Of a DNA stretch of 9,059 nt, positions 5,667 through 9,059 are shown piece after piece. Position numbers and translations under genes: made by a program. The DNA is from Syntrophaceae bacterium (GTDB taxonomy: Bacteria > Desulfobacterota > Syntrophorhabdia > Syntrophorhabdales > WCHB1-27): the NCBI GenBank assembly GCA_003165115.1, contig PLSJ01000359.1:1-9059 (forward strand), in the 5' to 3' direction. Under the pieces are notes generated by a model that was not told the origin of the DNA, ran no database searches, and saw only the letters and a program-made list of their open reading frames with translations. The stretch's first letter is position 1. Each line of letters opens with the position of its first letter.

Positions 5667-5890
5667 GTGCGGCGATACATCCCACTAACACTAATGCAAA
5701 AATCGGGCCGACAGCGAGGGTAGGCAAAACGCGAATCTTCGGGGAGAGGGACTGTAAGATGTGACAGTTGCTCGCAAAAAATGTGGCGAATGTGTAGAGA
5801 GGCCCACGATATACGGCGGAAAATGGCAGCCGCCGGCCGACCCGTCCGCTTCTTCTTCCGCCTGCCCTTTTCTTTGCGGCGCTTTTTGTC

Positions 5891-5896
5891 TATAGT
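5891..5896 (+). promoter_or_regulatory. Possible -10 box directly upstream of the radical SAM gene
   Basis: TATAGT ends seven bases before the ATG at 5904, so a transcript from it would begin at or next to the start codon. No convincing -35 lies 16-18 bases upstream (TTTTCT at 5868-5873), so this is weak. It is offered because no ribosome-binding sequence is visible. Confidence 0.25.
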
Positions 5897-5903
5897 GATA
5901 CCC

Positions 5904-7508
5904 ATGAAGGTGCTCCTCGTGCAGCCGCCCATCGAAGACTACTACGACACGTCGGTCAGGACCTATCCGCTCGGCCTCCTTTATCTTGCCTCGGCCATAC
6001 GGGACATCGCCGATGTCGCCCTCCTCGACGCAAGGACCGGATGCGGACCGGCCCATGCCGGGCACGGCTTCCCCGAGCTGGAGCCGTTTTGCAGGGAGGG
6101 GCTCTTTACCCCCTTTTCGTTCTTCAGCCGCTACAGCCGTTTCGGACTACCCCTTCCGGCCATAAGGGAGTTCATCGGGAAAGAAAGGCCGGACATGGTC
6201 GCCGTCTCGTCCATGTGCAGCGCCTACGAGACTCAGGCGACCGATGTGGCGTCCGCCGCCAAAAAGGTGGACCGCCAGATCGTCACCGTCATGGGCGGCG
6301 TCCATCCCACGCTCTTCCCCGGACGCATCCTCGCCCACCCGGACGTCGATTACTGCATACGGGGGGAGGGCGAAACGCCGTTTTTCGAGCTGGTCTCCGC
6401 GCTCTCTTCCGGCCTCGCCCCCGAGGTGCGGGACATCGCGGGCCTCTGCTTCACACGCGACGGGCGGTCCCGCATCGGGCCTCCGGCTGTCGCGCCGGAC
6501 ATAGACATCCTTCCCGCCCGGCACCTCATCGATGCCGGGCGCTACCGCATCGGGCGGAAACGATACACCTTCTTTCTTACGTCCAGGGGGTGTCCCTTTT
6601 CCTGCGGCTTTTGCGGCAAACCCTCCGTGCCGTACAGAAGAAGGAGTACCGGCGGTATCGCGGCCGAGATAGACGCGTGCGCCGGCTCGGGCATAGAGGC
6701 GATCGACTTTGAGGACGACATGCTCAACCTTGACAAGACGTTCTTTCACGCGCTCCTGGGCCTATTCGACGGCAGGGGGATCACCCTGTCCGCCATGAAC
6801 GGCATTTATCCCGCGAACATGGACGTACCCACACTGGACCTCATGTACCGGGCCGGCTTCCGGCGGCTCAACTTTTCCCTCGTCGATCTCTCCGAGTCTA
6901 TCCTCGAAACGCAGGGGAGAAAGACCCAGGGGGCGTTCATGCAGCTCCTCCCTTATCTTGCGCACTCGCCCTTCCTGGTGGAAGTCCATTTCATCATGGG
7001 CCTGCCGGGGCAGCGTCCCGCGGACCTGATCGAGACCTTATGCTTTCTCATGGGCCAAAGGCTGCTGCTCGGTCCGAGCATCTTCTATCTCTCGCCGGGC
7101 AGCCCGCTGAGCGCGTCGCTCGACGGCGCGGGTTCGGTCCCGTTGCGGTCGATGCGCTCAAGCGTCATGCTTCCCCTCAACCCGCTCTTTCCCAGGACCG
7201 TCACCTATACCTTCGTGAAGCTCGTCAGGTTCATTAACCACGTCAAGCAGCTCATCGACAGATACGACGGCATCACCGGGACGCGCGATCTCCTCGATGT
7301 CGAAGCCGTGAAGGCGGACGAGAGGAAACGGGTGATTTTCGAGCGCCTCCTCCTGGAGAAGAAGTTCGTCTCTTACGATCCGGGGCTGGGCCGCACGGTT
7401 GACGAGCCCGTCGACCACGGACTGGTCCGCACGTTTTTCGAGAGGGCAAGGGGCGCGAAGATCAAGGGGTACAGGACCGGCAAGGCCTTGGTGATGGACG
7501 CGGGATAG
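5904..7508 (+). CDS. B12-binding-type radical SAM protein
   Basis: A 534-residue protein of the large class with an N-terminal cobalamin-binding (Rossmann) domain and a radical SAM barrel. The start motif MKVLLVQPP and PLGLLYLASAI are typical. GGVHPTLFP (131-139) and the RGEGE-type segment near 155 mark the B12-domain half. Cys230, Cys234 and Cys237 form CxxxCxxC for the 4Fe-4S cluster that cleaves SAM. FEDDMLNLD (269-277) and IMGLPGQ near 365 belong to the barrel. The last 130 residues are helical and unassigned. Members methylate or rearrange carbon centres or make lipid, pigment or peptide products; this sequence does not allow a substrate call. The open frame extends upstream to 5781, but the family start is 5904. 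No ribosome site precedes it; see the leaderless option in the findings. It is divergent from the kinase and convergent with rtcA. Confidence 0.93.
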   Translation: MKVLLVQPPIEDYYDTSVRTYPLGLLYLASAIRDIADVALLDARTGCGPAHAGHGFPELEPFCREGLFTPFSFFSRYSRFGLPLPAIREFIGKERPDMVAVSSMCSAYETQATDVASAAKKVDRQIVTVMGGVHPTLFPGRILAHPDVDYCIRGEGETPFFELVSALSSGLAPEVRDIAGLCFTRDGRSRIGPPAVAPDIDILPARHLIDAGRYRIGRKRYTFFLTSRGCPFSCGFCGKPSVPYRRRSTGGIAAEIDACAGSGIEAIDFEDDMLNLDKTFFHALLGLFDGRGITLSAMNGIYPANMDVPTLDLMYRAGFRRLNFSLVDLSESILETQGRKTQGAFMQLLPYLAHSPFLVEVHFIMGLPGQRPADLIETLCFLMGQRLLLGPSIFYLSPGSPLSASLDGAGSVPLRSMRSSVMLPLNPLFPRTVTYTFVKLVRFINHVKQLIDRYDGITGTRDLLDVEAVKADERKRVIFERLLLEKKFVSYDPGLGRTVDEPVDHGLVRTFFERARGAKIKGYRTGKALVMDAG

Positions 7509-7561
7509 CGACCTTTCCGCGCGTTCCCCCTCCATTGATACAATTGATACTATAGCGGACC

Positions 7562-8617
7562 TCACGTCCCTTCCCGGTGGTACCCCACGCCTGTTACCGA
7601 AACCTTTCCGGGTGAGCCCGGTTCCCCTTCGACCTCGTATCCGGCATCGAGAAACCCCTTGATGACCTCCATGTTGGTGACGAGGTGAGAGGTGATCCGC
7701 GTCGTGGTGAAGACAGACCGGCCGGCGGCGAGGGCCAGATAAAGAACGATCTGGTCCGACAGGTGCGGGTCCAGGCAGCCATCATCGTTCACGTAGGAGA
7801 GAAGGGCCTCTGCCGCCTCCGCCCCGACCGATTCGGCCCGCTTCCCGCGTATGCCTATCGAGGAAAAGCCTGCCCCGCACGTTGCGCCTTCGGCCTTGAG
7901 GAACAGGAAAGTGCCCCGGCCCGGGGAAGGCACCGACCGGGTCTCGATCTCCCCCATCGCGGACGTTCCTCTCAGGATGCCCAGGGCGGAATTCTTCTGC
8001 CGCTCCGTTATCGACAAAGGCAGGTTCGCGACGGCGGAAACGCCTTTGATGCGCGAGACACCCTTCTTTTCGGGAAAGACCAGGGCGGTGAGGGGGCCGT
8101 CGAGGTGCGGCCGTACGCGCACCTCCACTTCTCCGCCTCCTCTTGGATAAAAACCATATATCTTGATGGAAGCGCTCGCCCTGACGCCCGACATGGCGAG
8201 CGCGGGAAGGAACACGTGCTGAATGAAATCGAACGGCGGGCTGATCGGCACGTGCGTGCCGCCCGTGAGCACGAGGCGGGACTCCCTATCGGCGAAGATC
8301 AGCGGCGGCAGGAGCGTCTGGAGGATAAGCGTTGTCGCGCCCGCGGTCCCTATGTCGAACCTGTACGTACCCCCCTTCAGCCGTGAGGGTTGAAACCGGA
8401 GTTCCGCCGAATCGAGCGCGTCGCCTTCGACGCGGGCATCGCTGATGGCCTTGAGTGCCCGTACCGCCGCCAGATGTTGGGCACGCAGGCCGGGCTTCAA
8501 CCGGTTCTTCCGGATATTGCGGATATGAAAGGGCCTGCCCGACAGGACGGACAAGCTCAGGGCCGTCCGTATGATCTGTCCGCCCCCTTCGCCCGAGCTG
8601 CCGTCGATCTCGACCAT
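7562..8617 (-). CDS. rtcA: RNA 3'-terminal phosphate cyclase RtcA
   Basis: A 351-residue RNA 3'-phosphate cyclase (E. coli RtcA has 338). It uses ATP to turn an RNA 3'-phosphate into a 2',3'-cyclic phosphate through an enzyme-histidine-AMP intermediate, in RNA repair or end processing. The start MVEIDGSSGEGGGQIIR is the family signature. RLKPGLRAQH (near residues 39-48), GTAGATTL, PRGGGEVEV and the C-terminal SHLVTNMEV with catalytic His311 are all present, so it should be active. ATG 8617 has AGGGG six bases upstream. The open frame continues to 8929, but those 104 codons have no family match and cross the promoter region. The usual partners rtcB and rtcR are not in view. The gene converges on the radical SAM gene with 53 bases between and is divergent from the gene at 8809. 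Confidence 0.96.
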   Translation of the reverse strand: MVEIDGSSGEGGGQIIRTALSLSVLSGRPFHIRNIRKNRLKPGLRAQHLAAVRALKAISDARVEGDALDSAELRFQPSRLKGGTYRFDIGTAGATTLILQTLLPPLIFADRESRLVLTGGTHVPISPPFDFIQHVFLPALAMSGVRASASIKIYGFYPRGGGEVEVRVRPHLDGPLTALVFPEKKGVSRIKGVSAVANLPLSITERQKNSALGILRGTSAMGEIETRSVPSPGRGTFLFLKAEGATCGAGFSSIGIRGKRAESVGAEAAEALLSYVNDDGCLDPHLSDQIVLYLALAAGRSVFTTTRITSHLVTNMEVIKGFLDAGYEVEGEPGSPGKVSVTGVGYHREGT

Positions 8618-8669
8618 CGTTACCCCTGGAGACAAGGTGTCGCACGGGAGAATGCCGGTTGTTTTGAGG

Positions 8670-8703
8670 GACAGGCAGGTCTTCCAAGACCCGCGCGGCT
8701 GTC
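8670..8703 (-). repeat. Inverted repeat in the rtcA leader
   Basis: A 14-base core dyad GGTCTT-CC-AAGACC (8678-8691) sits inside an outer GACAG (8670-8674) and CTGTC (8699-8703). In the predicted rtcA leader it could form a two-part stem about 55-85 bases before the ATG. With a two-base loop the core is tight for RNA, so a protein-binding DNA dyad is equally possible. No T run follows. Confidence 0.4.
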
Positions 8704-8709
8704 TCTCCC

Positions 8710-8726
8710 ATGCATATTGTATGCAT
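8710..8726. promoter_or_regulatory. Perfect 17-bp palindrome, likely operator between rtcA and the divergent gene
   Basis: ATGCATA-TTG-TATGCAT is a perfect seven-base dyad. It covers the -10 predicted for rtcA and ends on the first base of the -35 predicted for the gene at 8809. A further half-site GCATACAAT (8746-8754) exactly mirrors ATTGTATGC (8716-8724) and covers the -10 of the divergent gene. A repressor bound here could shut both promoters. The regulator is not identified. Confidence 0.5.
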
Positions 8727-8744
8727 TTACAAATGGAACGGAAA
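8716..8744 (-). promoter_or_regulatory. Predicted rtcA promoter
   Basis: Minus-strand TACAAT (8721-8716) is a good -10, with a poor -35 TTTCCG (8744-8739) at 17 bases. The start would be near 8709, giving a leader of about 90 bases that includes the dyad at 8670-8703. I see no sigma54 element upstream of rtcA, unlike the RtcR-controlled E. coli operon. A weak -35 would suit an activated promoter. Confidence 0.35.
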
Positions 8745-8754
8745 GGCATACAAT
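8726..8754 (+). promoter_or_regulatory. Promoter of the gene starting at 8809
   Basis: TTTACA (8726-8731) and TACAAT (8749-8754) are 17 bases apart; each matches the sigma70 consensus at five of six positions. The predicted start is near 8761, about 48 bases before the ATG. The -10 lies within the half-site GCATACAAT. Confidence 0.55.
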
Positions 8755-8808
8755 AAATCCGTCCTTTCACTTCCGTTGCACGCGTCAGGATGTGGTTGAG
8801 AGAAAGAG

Positions 8809-9059
8809 ATGACCCGAAGGAAAAGAAGAACCCCCCCTTATGTGAAAGGTGACCCCAACGCGCCTGACAGTCCGGCGCCTGCCGCCCCCCCGCCTGCCGG
8901 GGCCGGGGCAAATCATGCGAAAATATCACTCCCCGCCGTGCTCAGGGCCGCGTTTGAACGGGCGGCGGATATGGCGAAGAGGGCGTTGGCCGGACAGGGA
9001 ACGGTGGCCCCCATGGCTGTTTTTGCCTACAAGGGCGAACCGGGACAACAGGAAGGCAC
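8809..9059 (+). CDS. Unrecognised protein, 5' part only, cut at window edge
   Basis: The first 83 codons of an open frame leaving the window. An in-frame TGA nine bases upstream fixes the start at ATG 8809 or a later codon. The ribosome site is weak (GAGA-rich). The N-terminus is very basic (RRKRR at residues 3-7), then comes a low-complexity Pro/Ala/Gly stretch (about 16-34). A probable amphipathic helix follows (LPAVLRAAFERAADMAKRAL, 41-60) and then a strand-like segment (VAPMAVFAYKG, 66-76) where a domain seems to begin. No signal peptide or membrane segment is seen. I do not recognise the family. Codon choice looks like its neighbours and a good promoter precedes it, so it is probably real. 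It shares its control region with rtcA. Confidence 0.65.
   Translation, partial: MTRRKRRTPPYVKGDPNAPDSPAPAAPPPAGAGANHAKISLPAVLRAAFERAADMAKRALAGQGTVAPMAVFAYKGEPGQQEG

Noticed and set aside
4992..5723. Plus-strand open frames of 243 and 252 codons opposite the sensor kinase (3979-4737 and 4992-5723)
   Set aside because: They are antisense to a kinase whose domains are continuous through the whole region.
5814..5835. Inverted repeat CGGCGG/CCGCCG upstream of the radical SAM gene
   Set aside because: Six bases of pure GC around a ten-base loop are expected by chance at this composition, and there is no evidence that it is transcribed.
5781..5903. N-terminal extension of the radical SAM frame by 41 codons
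   Set aside because: Arg-rich and unlike the family, which begins MKVLLVQPP at 5904.
7534..7550. Direct repeat ATTGATAC twice between the convergent radical SAM and rtcA genes
   Set aside because: Only eight bases with a nine-base period in a 53-base gap; no hairpin or T run to support a terminator, and no matching promoter spacing.
7685..8386. A 233-codon plus-strand frame opposite rtcA
   Set aside because: RtcA is intact on the other strand with its signature N-terminus and catalytic histidine.
8618..8929. N-terminal extension of the rtcA frame by 104 codons
   Set aside because: No family match; it would cross the promoter/operator region and the divergent gene's start. ATG 8617 has a good ribosome site and begins the conserved domain.

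Overview
This is a GC-rich (roughly 60 percent by eye), densely coded bacterial window with Shine-Dalgarno-type starts. It carries a NuoE/NuoF-type NADH-oxidising flavoprotein module (HndA/HndC or HydC/HydB type), a Cache-domain histidine kinase with small receiver proteins, a B12-type radical SAM protein and an RNA 3'-phosphate cyclase. The mix suggests an anaerobic or facultatively anaerobic bacterium, perhaps of the former Deltaproteobacteria (Desulfobacterota/Syntrophales-like). That placement is inference from gene content only.

Layout. (1) 1-1421, minus strand: nuoF-like gene running off the left edge, preceded by nuoE three bases away, clearly one operon. (2) 1422-1829: about 400 bases without a gene. 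They hold a sigma70-like promoter, a good -24/-12 (sigma54-like) promoter and tandem repeats at the usual enhancer distance, all pointing at nuoE. (3) 1830-2045, minus: a dodecin-family protein with its own promoter. (4) 2138-5666, minus: a two-component cluster. A membrane Cache-HAMP-HisKA-HATPase kinase overlaps a receiver-only regulator, followed by a second receiver-only protein, a decayed fragment of the first regulator, and a full-length receiver plus helical-domain regulator. The last three come from a tandem duplication of about 540 bp whose joints can be read in the sequence. (5) 5904-7508, plus: a B12-binding-type radical SAM protein, divergent from the kinase. (6) 7562-8617, minus: rtcA, convergent with the radical SAM gene. 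(7) 8809-9059, plus: start of an unrecognised gene divergent from rtcA. The two share a compact control region with a perfect 17-bp dyad.

How the parts work together. NuoE and NuoF would form a soluble NADH/FMN/Fe-S unit feeding or draining a partner enzyme (hydrogenase, formate dehydrogenase or similar) encoded to the left of the window. The kinase and its receivers form a phosphosignalling set in which no protein has a DNA-binding output domain, so the output is probably protein-protein or phosphate-sink based. The radical SAM gene, rtcA and the right-hand gene show no visible link to these systems. No tRNA, rRNA, CRISPR array, insertion sequence or convincing intrinsic terminator was seen. 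The most notable content is the mosaic receiver-gene duplication, followed by the rtcA/unknown-gene divergent operator and the putative sigma54 control of nuoEF.
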